The translations under genes and the position numbers were made by a program. This document shows, in pieces, positions 5,192-13,443 of a stretch of DNA of 15,706 nucleotides (position 1 is its first letter; each line of letters opens with the position of its first letter). This DNA is from Bacteroidota bacterium (GTDB lineage: Bacteria; Bacteroidota; Bacteroidia; Flavobacteriales; Flavobacteriaceae): positions 1-15,706 of the forward strand of contig CANINJ010000010.1 of NCBI GenBank assembly GCA_947468985.1. Reading direction: 5' to 3'. Under the pieces are notes generated by a model. It made no database searches. It saw nothing but the letters and a program-made list of their open reading frames with translations, and was not told the origin of the DNA.

Positions 5192-6814
5192 TTATAAAAG
5201 TCGCTCTATGGAAATGAAATTTGCAAATGCACCATAGGTATTACCAATTATACAGGTAATTCGCCAAGCAATAAAGATATTGGTATCCATGATTGTCCAA
5301 GTATCGGTATAGCCGCCCCATGTAAAATGAAGTCCTGCGTTTAGGTAAGCAGGATTCGTTGTGATTATCAATTTACTATTTTCAAAAATGGCAGTACCAC
5401 CTGCTCCATTTGCTGAATAAAGATCACTTCCAAATACAGTATACGTTCCTGATACTGTTGCCACTTGTAAACTTCGATTTCCTGAGGGAGCCACACGCAC
5501 TTTTAAATTATCTAATATGATATAATCTCCTGCATTGACGAATCCAGCTACTTTTTTGACCACATTTCCAGTGGCATCAGTTACATTAATTTTTCCTGTT
5601 ATGTTCACATTTCCAGTTACATCCAAAGCTTGTGTTGGTGCATTATTTCCAATACCAACTTTTCCTGTGATATTATATACATTATTCCCGCTTAATACCC
5701 ATGGATTCACAAAAGCAGAAGATCCTACTTGTGAAATGGTAGCCCAAGTACTTGAATAATTATTTCCTACGGGCGGAGCGAAGGCAGTAATACCACCACT
5801 AATATTTAATACCCTAAGAAAAACGGTTTGATTGGATGTTGGAGTGTAATAAACTACAGCTTTATCCTGAGGTGCATCAGAATATGTAGTGCCTGCTTTC
5901 ATTACAGCTCCAATACTTCCACCTGAAAGTAAGGTGTTAGTATTGTCAACCCATCCATAATATGCATACCCACCAGAAGTACCGCCCAAGGCTGCTTCTA
6001 ATTTATAGGTTTTGTTTTCTATTAAATTAAAGCCTCCATTAGTTAATGTAATTCCAGCACCAGATGAGGTATTGAAAATTACATTACCGGCAGTAGATAA
6101 GGTTTGATTTGCTGATAAAGTGGCTTGAATATAATCCACTGATTGTCCAGTTACAGGTAAATTACCAGCGACTAATTTGTAATAAACTCTGTCGTAATCG
6201 CCTGAGTCTCTATATCCACTTCCAATTGAAACATAAACATTGTAGGTAGTTCCTGCCTGCAGCGATACCTCAAATTTACCATTATACTCTACGTGCACAG
6301 AGTTGTTCAAACTTGTCTCTGCATCAGATGCTAAAACAGTTGTACTCTGTCTAACAGCGAATGTCATACTACCAGCATATGATGTACAAGAAAAATCAAA
6401 TAAATACCTCCCAGAAACAGGAACAGTAAATGAATATCCATTTGCATGTGCAATGTCTCCAGAAGCTGTTGAATATGCTTTATTATACAATTTTACTAAA
6501 TCAGACGATGTCACCCCATTCCCAGCAGATGTTGCAGTTGCAATAGTCGCCCAGCTAGCACCATTCCAATAATAATACCCTGCTTGTAATCCTGCTGAAC
6601 CTAAATTATACACTAATAAACCCTCCGCTGGCGATGCAATTGTTGTAGCATCGGTTGCACTTGTTAAGGTAACACGTGGAGGTAAAAAACCCTTATTGGT
6701 TGCACTCACGTCTAACTTTGCAGAAGGATGAGGCGTAGTCGTTCCAATACCGGTTTGACTAAAAACAGAAGCCGAAAAAAAATAAGTGAATAGTATTAAT
6801 ATTGCCTTTTTCAT
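5192..6814 (-). CDS. Secreted modular fibre-like protein H (two jelly-roll-like domains)
   Basis: A 540-residue exported protein. The signal peptide is residues 1-20 (MKKAILILFTYFFSASVFSQ). The mature part opens with the shared module TGIGTTTPHPSAKLDV...WATIA (21-92). Residues about 105-220 form a beta-rich domain with FTVPVSGRYLFDF, which recalls C1q/jelly-roll-type phage fibre domains; 225-370 is a second beta-rich domain. Then comes the fibre motif KVGIGNNAPTQALDVTGNV (385-403), and a C-terminal domain ending NFISIERLL. It is the last gene of the operon, 17 nt after its paralogue G, with which it shares both ends. No enzymatic motif, lipobox or type IX sorting tail is seen. Function as a surface adhesin or fibre subunit is inferred. 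Confidence 0.85.
   Translation of the reverse strand: MKKAILILFTYFFSASVFSQTGIGTTTPHPSAKLDVSATNKGFLPPRVTLTSATDATTIASPAEGLLVYNLGSAGLQAGYYYWNGASWATIATATSAGNGVTSSDLVKLYNKAYSTASGDIAHANGYSFTVPVSGRYLFDFSCTSYAGSMTFAVRQSTTVLASDAETSLNNSVHVEYNGKFEVSLQAGTTYNVYVSIGSGYRDSGDYDRVYYKLVAGNLPVTGQSVDYIQATLSANQTLSTAGNVIFNTSSGAGITLTNGGFNLIENKTYKLEAALGGTSGGYAYYGWVDNTNTLLSGGSIGAVMKAGTTYSDAPQDKAVVYYTPTSNQTVFLRVLNISGGITAFAPPVGNNYSSTWATISQVGSSAFVNPWVLSGNNVYNITGKVGIGNNAPTQALDVTGNVNITGKINVTDATGNVVKKVAGFVNAGDYIILDNLKVRVAPSGNRSLQVATVSGTYTVFGSDLYSANGAGGTAIFENSKLIITTNPAYLNAGLHFTWGGYTDTWTIMDTNIFIAWRITCIIGNTYGAFANFISIERLL
5576..5660 (-). repeat. 85-bp segment duplicated in gene G (copy in gene H)
   Basis: This segment and 7204-7288 differ at only two of 85 bases by eye. 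It encodes the GIGNNAPTQALDVTGNV region. Flanking coding DNA is much less alike. Confidence 0.85.
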
Positions 6815-6831
6815 AGATTTTTTTTTTATTT

Positions 6832-8385
6832 TTATAGCAAACGTTCAATCGAGATAAAATTATTTAAGTAACCCGGGCCTATCATTATAGTTATCCGATA
6901 CGTTCTCAAATTTGTTTTATCATTCAAAATATATGTTGAAGTGTCTCCTTCGGTTCCAAAATTCCAACCGTACATAGATGAAGAGCCGGTGGTAGTTATA
7001 GAGAAATTAGAGAAAGCATAACCACCACCACCTCCATTCATTCCAAATACTCCAGATATACTAGAGTTAAAAGTAGTTGATACTGCGGCAATACTTAACC
7101 CACGATTACCGCTTGTTGTTACTGTTGCTTTAACATTATCTAGACTTACAAATGTTCCTGCATTTACATAAGCAGCTATTTTAGTAACAACATTTCCAGA
7201 AGGATCAGTTACATTAATTTTCCCTGTTATGTTCACATTTCCAGTTACATCCAAAGCTTGTGTTGGTGCATTATTTCCAATTCCAACTCTATTATCAGGA
7301 GTAATCGTTAATACGGGTGTATTTAAATTATTTAGACTCCAGTTATTTTGAATTTTAAATTTATCCCCATCTGCATTGTCTATTCCCATAGAAACACCTC
7401 TTACTCCATTGACATCAAAAGATAAATAAGGATTACCACCACCATTACCATTTGTACGAATAGCTAGTGATGAATGTGCAGCGGTTGAAGCATTGTTGTT
7501 ATTATAAATATATAAACTCGGACTACTTGTAGAGGATGGATCAGCTCCAAACGTATTTCCGTTTTCTATGTGTAAACTTGTTCCAGGTGTTGTTGTACCA
7601 ATTCCTACTTTGCCCGAATTATCAATACGGATCCCTTCATTATCTCCGTCGTTGGATAAGTAATTATTGTTCAATTGAATATTTCTATTGGCCATATGTT
7701 GGTTAATAGGTAAGTTACCAGCAACTTGTTTGTACACTATCTTGTCGTGGTCTCTATAATCCCTATATCCTGTAGTTGTAACTACTTGTGCATTATACGT
7801 AATTCCTGCATTTAAGTTAACCTCAAGTCTACCTTCATATTCTGCCCAAACATTACTACTGGTAGACTCATGATAATCTGATTCTAAAACAGTAGTTCCC
7901 TGTCTTATATTGAATGTTAATTTGATCTTTAATCCATTTGTATTCCAACCAGTACTATTAAAATTAAACTCATACCTACCCGAAACCGGCACCGTAAAGC
8001 TAAATCCATCTGTACTTGGTGCTTTATTAGTAGTCGTAGAATACCCTTCTTGATATAATTTAACTAGATTGGCGGATAGTACATTATCTCCTGATAAACT
8101 GGCTGTTGCAATTGTTGTCCAGTTGGCACTATTCCAATAATAATAGCCCGCTTGCAATCCAACAGAACCCAAATTATAAACCAACAAACCTTCCGCTGGT
8201 GATGCAATTGTGGTAGCATCGGTTGCACTTGTTAGTGTAACACGCGGAGGTAGAAATCCTTTATTGGTTGCACTCACCTCTAGCTTTGCTGAAGCATGTG
8301 GCGTAGTAGTACCTATGCCTGTTTGGGCGGCAAGTAAAACACAGTTACATAAGAATAATACCGTAAAAATATTTTTAAAGTCCAT
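6832..8385 (-). CDS. Secreted modular fibre-like protein G (paralogue of H)
   Basis: A 517-residue exported protein when started at the ATG at 8385. Signal peptide MDFKNIFTVLFLCNCVLLAAQ (1-21), then the shared QTGIGTTTPHASAKLEV module to about residue 95. A jelly-roll-like domain spans about 103-223 (FTVPVSGRYEFNFN). Unlike H, the middle then has two fibre motifs, KVGIGTTTPGTSLHIEN (259-275) and RVGIGNNAPTQALDVTGNV (366-384), a layout typical of phage tail-fibre-like proteins. The C-terminal part (about 395-517) ends NFISIERLL like H. An in-frame ATG at 8403 would add six residues; I prefer 8385 because it gives a cleaner signal peptide and an 11-nt overlap (ATGGACTTTAA) with the upstream gene, suggesting translational coupling. 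Confidence 0.84.
   Translation of the reverse strand: MDFKNIFTVLFLCNCVLLAAQTGIGTTTPHASAKLEVSATNKGFLPPRVTLTSATDATTIASPAEGLLVYNLGSVGLQAGYYYWNSANWTTIATASLSGDNVLSANLVKLYQEGYSTTTNKAPSTDGFSFTVPVSGRYEFNFNSTGWNTNGLKIKLTFNIRQGTTVLESDYHESTSSNVWAEYEGRLEVNLNAGITYNAQVVTTTGYRDYRDHDKIVYKQVAGNLPINQHMANRNIQLNNNYLSNDGDNEGIRIDNSGKVGIGTTTPGTSLHIENGNTFGADPSSTSSPSLYIYNNNNASTAAHSSLAIRTNGNGGGNPYLSFDVNGVRGVSMGIDNADGDKFKIQNNWSLNNLNTPVLTITPDNRVGIGNNAPTQALDVTGNVNITGKINVTDPSGNVVTKIAAYVNAGTFVSLDNVKATVTTSGNRGLSIAAVSTTFNSSISGVFGMNGGGGGYAFSNFSITTTGSSSMYGWNFGTEGDTSTYILNDKTNLRTYRITIMIGPGYLNNFISIERLL
7204..7288 (-). repeat. 85-bp segment duplicated in gene H (copy in gene G)
   Basis: Partner of 5576-5660, in the same orientation, about 1.6 kb away; two mismatches by eye. 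Confidence 0.85.
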
Positions 8386-9730
8386 ATTTATGTTTTGTTG
8401 CATTAAAATTTTGAAAAACTTCCTCTTGCGTAATAGCTCTATTATAAATTTGAGTGGATCCTAAATAACCATTAAAAGTAACTAATCCGTTCGTTCTTGC
8501 ATCACCAAAAAAAAGATTGCTATTGACCGCATTGGATCTTGCCGCTCCAGTTATAGTATTCCCATCTTTATTCCCATTAACATACATCTGTAAATTTCCA
8601 CTAGAAATCGTGAATCCTACATGGTACCATGTATTTGAATACAATGGAGTAACACCATACATATCACTTTTATTAGTTGTGTATAAATGTTGGTAGACAT
8701 AAACGCCATTATTAAACAAATCATAGTGAAAATCAGAACCTCCCGCATTTCCTGCAGCATCTGTAAACCATTTTGTCAAAAATATATTCCAGTTTGCCCG
8801 AATACCAATTCCTTTTAACCAAACGAAGACACTAATATCTCCAGTTGGGAAATTTGTAGGTGTTTTTCCGAAATCAATATAATCTGCATTGCCATCCAAA
8901 TAAAACGCCCCTTGTGCCGTTGAATTAAAAGCAGTGTTGTTGTAAGAAGTGCCCGTTGCATTTCCTTTTAAATCATAGACAGATGTTCCGTATTTTGGAT
9001 ACGAATACCAATTTCCTGGATCTACAGATAAAACTAATCCATTCGGTACCACTTCTTCACCAGATAATTCTTCAATATCTTGATACCAGATAGAACCCGA
9101 AGATTCAGAAGGTTTTTTCCAGAATAATTGCATCACTTCTCCTCCACCGCCTTCTTGCATTCTCGCCCTAAAAGTATATTTTTTACCTGCTATCAAAGCA
9201 ATTGTACCTGTATGCGTTCCTATTGCTGAGTTTCCATGTGCTCCATAATGGTTGACTACATTCACATCATTTAAGAACAAATCTACGGCATCATCTCCTT
9301 CAATCGTAAACGTATAGGTTCCAGTTTGTTTAGGAATAAAATATCCTGAAACGACTATAGTAAATCCATCTCCCGAAAAACCTGAGTACGGCGTTTGATT
9401 ACCAACTGCATTTTTCAAATCGGTTTGGCTTAGAAAATTAATAAGGTTAGACGAATAACTAGACGAGGAATTTAAATTCCCTGTATTACTAGTCATAGCC
9501 ACATAGCCTGCTGTTTTATAATTAGTTGCGTTAGCAAAATTCGTTTCAAACTCTGCTGCCGTTGCGGGGAAAGTAGATGTTGAGGTAGAGTATAATCGAT
9601 AATATAAATATTTATTTCCTTTGGGTCTATTACTTTCTAATGCAGCATAAAAATTAGGCAAAAATTGAGCATGGACCACATTGCTTCCTAGTAACAAAAT
9701 CAAGATAATATGATAAAATTGTCTTTTCAT
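8375..9730 (-). CDS. Secreted PA14 + LamG protein F
   Basis: A 451-residue exported protein. Signal peptide MKRQFYHIILILLLGSNVVHAQ (1-22). Residues about 110-225 form a PA14/GLEYA-type beta-barrel, with GDGFTIVVSGYFIPKQTGTY, the GDDAVDLFLND (145-155) element and FRARMQEGGGGEVMQLFWKKP. PA14 domains often bind carbohydrate. Residues about 230-445 form a LamG/concanavalin-like domain: GLVLSVDPGN, FYLDGNADYIDFG, SVFVWLKG and NTWYHVGFTI. It ends NFNATKHKYGL, a C-terminus also found in fibre-type LamG proteins and echoed in protein C. It lacks the QTGIG module of its neighbours. The gap to gene E is 2 nt and it overlaps gene G by 11 nt. Likely a surface glycan-binding subunit; no catalytic residues are evident. 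Confidence 0.87.
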   Translation of the reverse strand: MKRQFYHIILILLLGSNVVHAQFLPNFYAALESNRPKGNKYLYYRLYSTSTSTFPATAAEFETNFANATNYKTAGYVAMTSNTGNLNSSSSYSSNLINFLSQTDLKNAVGNQTPYSGFSGDGFTIVVSGYFIPKQTGTYTFTIEGDDAVDLFLNDVNVVNHYGAHGNSAIGTHTGTIALIAGKKYTFRARMQEGGGGEVMQLFWKKPSESSGSIWYQDIEELSGEEVVPNGLVLSVDPGNWYSYPKYGTSVYDLKGNATGTSYNNTAFNSTAQGAFYLDGNADYIDFGKTPTNFPTGDISVFVWLKGIGIRANWNIFLTKWFTDAAGNAGGSDFHYDLFNNGVYVYQHLYTTNKSDMYGVTPLYSNTWYHVGFTISSGNLQMYVNGNKDGNTITGAARSNAVNSNLFFGDARTNGLVTFNGYLGSTQIYNRAITQEEVFQNFNATKHKYGL

Positions 9731-9732
9731 TA

Positions 9733-10410
9733 TTAATTACTCATTTCGCCTGATACAATATAAATACCTCCTATATAAAAAACGGTTGCTATTGCATATT
9801 GTCCTGCCGTTTTGGTAAAACTATTTCTATTACTAAACGTTCCTGAAAAACTAACTTGGCTAGAACTATGTTGCAGAACCATACAATTAAAACCTTCTGG
9901 CAATGTGCCAGCAGCTGGCAATGTAAGTGTTATAGCCGCAGTACATTTTAAGGTCATGCCATTGTCTCCCAAAGCAATCATTCTACTCGATGCTTCTGAA
10001 CTTACATTAGCAACAAATCCACTTAATTTTGACGTAGCGAGATTACCACCCGTTAAATTTCCTGTAGTAGAAACATTTCCTGTGGTAGAAACATTTCCTG
10101 TGGTATAACTAATATCATTTCCTGATTTGGTCCAATCGGTATTTACTCTAATCCAACTAGGCGAGACTGCAGTTCCACTATTCAAATAAAATCCCGCTAC
10201 ACCGTCCGTTTGATATACTAATAATCCATTGGCAGGATTGGGTATAGCTGTTCTTTGCACACTTGTCATTCTTGGAATTAACAATCCCTTTGCCGTTGAC
10301 GCTATTTCTAGTTTTGCAGAAGTATCTGGTATAGTAGTACCTATGCCTGTTTGGGCATGGACTGTTATAAGACAAAACAATAAAGAAATATATATAAAAA
10401 TAATTTTCAT
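9733..10410 (-). CDS. Small secreted fibre-like protein E
   Basis: A 225-residue exported protein. Signal peptide [20 protein letters not shown], then the shared module [23 protein letters not shown] and GLLVYQTDG (to about 90). A low-complexity stretch of GNVSTT units follows (about 105-118). The C-terminal part has [30 protein letters not shown] and [10 protein letters not shown], a beta-rich end similar in style to the end of gene A and to phage fibre caps. I chose the ATG at 10410; a TTG six bases upstream is possible but less likely. The gap to gene D is 13 nt. No enzymatic motif is seen. It is probably a minor fibre or cap subunit of the same assembly. Confidence 0.82.
   Translation of the reverse strand: MKIIFIYISLLFCLITVHAQTGIGTTIPDTSAKLEIASTAKGLLIPRMTSVQRTAIPNPANGLLVYQTDGVAGFYLNSGTAVSPSWIRVNTDWTKSGNDISYTTGNVSTTGNVSTTGNLTGGNLATSKLSGFVANVSSEASSRMIALGDNGMTLKCTAAITLTLPAAGTLPEGFNCMVLQHSSSQVSFSGTFSNRNSFTKTAGQYAIATVFYIGGIYIVSGEMSN
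10058..10105 (-). repeat. 18-bp in-frame tandem repeat in gene E
   Basis: On the plus strand TTTCCTGTRGTAGAAACA occurs at 10058-10075 and 10076-10093, with a partial third copy to 10105. It encodes six-residue GNVSTT units. Its length and purity fit slippage or unequal recombination. Confidence 0.85.
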
Positions 10411-10423
10411 TTCCAAACTTGAT

Positions 10424-11200
10424 TTAATATCCTAAATAAACAAATGTATTCACTGATAAACTTAATGGTGTTATTGAAATAGGTTGTTGTGTAACCCCTC
10501 CATTTAATGGAATATTTAAATTAAATGTTTCAGTATTACCGCCTCCAGATGCATTCCCCCAAGAACTGCCATTTATTCTAGAAAAAACGCCAGATGCTGA
10601 TGCAGCAATTGCAGCGCCATGCGCTACGTCTATTATTGAACCAGTGTAAGATACATTTGGCAACTGATTTTGTGATAAGGTTAGAGAATTACTACCTGAT
10701 ATGGAACCAAGAGCTGTTCCGTTTTGAACTAAAAATGCATTGTTTGCATTTGGCAAGCTAGAACCAATTCCTATAGCAGTGGCTTGTGCTTGTTGAGTGG
10801 TACTTAAGGAAGATTTTAAACGTCCATTTAACTTTACCCATCCATCATGATCAGCAGCTTGAAATCCTGTTTTTACATCACCATAATTATTGCTGGCATT
10901 ACCACCTGCAGTTGCAATCGTTGCCCAGGCAGTTCCATTCCAAAAATAATATCCTGAAGCTAATCCTCCAGTTCCAGTGCAGTATACTAATAAACCCGAT
11001 GCAGGAGCAGAAATCGTAGCAGTGTCAAGGACTCCAGTTAAAGAAACACGCGGAGGCAAAAATCCTTTGTTGGTGGAATACACATCTAACTTTGCAGATG
11101 TATTGGGTGAAGCAGTACCTATGCCGGTTTGGGCAAAGACATTTGTATGCATACTAATTATACAAATAAACAAAAACGTGTATATGAATTCTTTTTTCAT
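10424..11200 (-). CDS. Secreted tail-collar-like protein D
   Basis: A 258-residue exported protein. Signal peptide 1-24 (ends NVFAQ), then the shared module [16 protein letters not shown]...[14 protein letters not shown] (25-96). The rest (about 106-258) resembles the phage tail-collar/microcystin-dependent protein domain: [21 protein letters not shown] (107-127), [17 protein letters not shown] (172-188) and an end [12 protein letters not shown], close to the SVNTFIYLG ends common in that family. In phages such domains sit on the short tail fibre and host-binding tips; here the signal peptide and neighbours imply a cellular surface role. The gap to gene C is 9 nt. Confidence 0.85.
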   Translation of the reverse strand: MKKEFIYTFLFICIISMHTNVFAQTGIGTASPNTSAKLDVYSTNKGFLPPRVSLTGVLDTATISAPASGLLVYCTGTGGLASGYYFWNGTAWATIATAGGNASNNYGDVKTGFQAADHDGWVKLNGRLKSSLSTTQQAQATAIGIGSSLPNANNAFLVQNGTALGSISGSNSLTLSQNQLPNVSYTGSIIDVAHGAAIAASASGVFSRINGSSWGNASGGGNTETFNLNIPLNGGVTQQPISITPLSLSVNTFVYLGY

Positions 11201-11209
11201 TATTCTTTT

Positions 11210-13441
11210 TTACAACCCAAAACGTAATTTCTCCGCTTCAAAATTATCTGAAATTTCTTGCTGATTTAATTCTCGCTTGTAAACTTTGAAATTTCCTAAT
11301 TGCATGTTCATGAGATAACCAGTGTTAAAACTCCAACTTGAAATACGGCCAACACCTGAATTAAATGTTGCATTTGGCACAGATGCAGTACTACTAGAAA
11401 GTGACATAATTTGATTGACACCATTCACATAAATTTTATTTCCTACGGTTGTCCCTTGATTCATGACAAAAACAAGATGTTTCCATTTATTCAAAATACC
11501 TAATGCAGTTACTTGCGAACTAGGTATTCCGTATTGGTCTCCAGAGGCAGTATTATATCCTAAATTACTTCCATTTGTCCAAGCATCATACATATTAAAC
11601 CCAAATAACATGCCTCCGAAAGCGATCGTTTTTACCCACATTTCCACGGTAACTATTGAAGGGGAACCAATATTTGCAGTAAAGTTTACAAAGCTGCTTG
11701 TACCATTAAATTCAAAATAACTCCCACTAGAATTATAGGTTACATTACTCAATGTAGCATCTGTAGAATTTCCAGATAAATCTTTCCACGTTGTGCCCAT
11801 TCCCATGTAGGACGCAAGGTTACCCGCATCTAAGTTTAGGGCTAACCCATCGCTGATAATTTGATTTGATTTGATTATCAAACCCATTTTCATGGTAATA
11901 TGTGCTGACCAACCCGAGGAAGTTGGCATTACTTTTACATACTTAGTATATTCTACTTGAGGGAAATAAGTAGCTACAGCATCCGTAACATTTGTATTTA
12001 AATTTACTCCCGTTAAAACTCTTTTCCATGTAACGCCGTCCAAACTCACATCCACATTTGCATTCGATACCCATTGTGCACCATTGACTGTTCTACCTTG
12101 TGTTACAATTCCTGTAATATATGCTGGGACATTATAATTCAAAATTAAGTACTGATTAGCATCATTTGCACCAGCAGACCATCCTTGAGGTGAATTTAAC
12201 CATGGCGTAAAATGATACCCATTTTGTGTTGTGGGATAAGGAGCATTTGCATAAAATCCATCTCCAACCCAATTGCTTGAACTTGACCAATAAGTAGGAT
12301 TAGAATTTGTTGAAGGACTATGTATAAAAGTATTTGCACTAGTGGCTATACCCGGCGTCCATTTTGTTGTTGCATCTGTAAATACGATCTTACCCGTTCC
12401 AACAAAATCCAATCTATTTGAATTGATTGTATATCCAGAACGAAGGGTAATGGTATGCCCATCATTCAATTGTAATCCACCATTTAAATTGGGGAGATTT
12501 GAAATAGAAGCACTATTAATTCCAGTAGATGAAGTTTTTGTAAAAGCCTTATCGTTATTGTGCACTACGTAACTAGAATACACATCGGTATATCCTGAAC
12601 CACTTGGAAAATCGGCACTTATTTCTACGACATAACCCTGAACCGGTGAAGCTGAATTAGGCAAATCATTCCAACAAGTACCGCTATTCCATTTTGTAAC
12701 TGCGTAGTCTTCACTATGATTAGCACCATTGGGTTCTCCTGTACACCAGTTATTATATTGACCCGCTATATTTCCATCTGTAGGTCCATTGAGGGTTTTA
12801 AGTACAGTTCCTAATTCTGGACCGGCATCTAATACCCATGTGCCATCAGTAACTACGTCAGTAATAGCAATCCAAAGATTATTTCCGGTAATATTATTAT
12901 TAATAAAATCTTGTTCCGCCTGAGAAGTAATGGTTATTAAATAGCCAGCTTTGCCTTTGAATGTAGTACCTGATGCTCCAGACTTTGCATTTGCATAAGT
13001 GATTGCATTGCTTGATACATATTTATAAAAATGTTTATTGTTTGGATTGTATTTATAATTAGCGTCGTAAGCCGAAATTTCAACATTGATTTTAACAGCC
13101 GTTTTCATATTCCCCATTGAAACAGTCATCGCAGCTAGTGCTATATTTATGTTGTCTCTTGTACCATAAAACACAATACTAGTAATTCCTGTCCAAGTTG
13201 TATATCCAGTATTAAGGGTAATACCAGTCGTAGTAGGAAAGGAAAGTGTTGCTCCACTTTGATAATCTAGACTTACACTAACCAAAATTTGGTCTGTAGT
13301 ATTTCCCCAACTCACCACAAAATTTCCAGCGTCCACACTGCTTGCATTAGCTTCAATGGTTAAAGGTGCTGGCGCAGTAATACTTTGCCCAAAAACAGAA
13401 GCTTGGATTAGTAATAAAATGAAAATAACTAGCTTTTTCAT
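11210..13441 (-). CDS. Secreted C-type lectin + discoidin-like + LamG protein C
   Basis: A 743-residue exported multidomain protein. Signal peptide MKKLVIFILLLIQASVFGQ (1-19). Residues 20-130 are a beta-rich N-domain. A C-type lectin-like domain spans about 136-275: YLITITSQAEQDFI, LWIAITD, then CTGEPNGANHSEDYAV (233-248) and CWNDLP (256-261). EPN (236-238) with Glu244 and Asn258-Asp259 is the Ca2+/mannose-type site 2 pattern, and Cys233/Cys256 may pair. Residues about 380-522 look like an F5/8 (discoidin) domain (VDVSLDGVTWKRV, TKYVKVMPTSSGW). Residues about 530-740 are LamG-like (ALNLDAGN, EFNGTSSFVNF, VEMWVKT, NKWKHLVFVM), ending NFEAEKLRFGL like protein F. No QTGIG module. It is the largest complete gene in the operon and the likeliest glycan-recognition subunit. 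Confidence 0.88.
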   Translation of the reverse strand: MKKLVIFILLLIQASVFGQSITAPAPLTIEANASSVDAGNFVVSWGNTTDQILVSVSLDYQSGATLSFPTTTGITLNTGYTTWTGITSIVFYGTRDNINIALAAMTVSMGNMKTAVKINVEISAYDANYKYNPNNKHFYKYVSSNAITYANAKSGASGTTFKGKAGYLITITSQAEQDFINNNITGNNLWIAITDVVTDGTWVLDAGPELGTVLKTLNGPTDGNIAGQYNNWCTGEPNGANHSEDYAVTKWNSGTCWNDLPNSASPVQGYVVEISADFPSGSGYTDVYSSYVVHNNDKAFTKTSSTGINSASISNLPNLNGGLQLNDGHTITLRSGYTINSNRLDFVGTGKIVFTDATTKWTPGIATSANTFIHSPSTNSNPTYWSSSSNWVGDGFYANAPYPTTQNGYHFTPWLNSPQGWSAGANDANQYLILNYNVPAYITGIVTQGRTVNGAQWVSNANVDVSLDGVTWKRVLTGVNLNTNVTDAVATYFPQVEYTKYVKVMPTSSGWSAHITMKMGLIIKSNQIISDGLALNLDAGNLASYMGMGTTWKDLSGNSTDATLSNVTYNSSGSYFEFNGTSSFVNFTANIGSPSIVTVEMWVKTIAFGGMLFGFNMYDAWTNGSNLGYNTASGDQYGIPSSQVTALGILNKWKHLVFVMNQGTTVGNKIYVNGVNQIMSLSSSTASVPNATFNSGVGRISSWSFNTGYLMNMQLGNFKVYKRELNQQEISDNFEAEKLRFGL

Positions 13442-13443
13442 TC

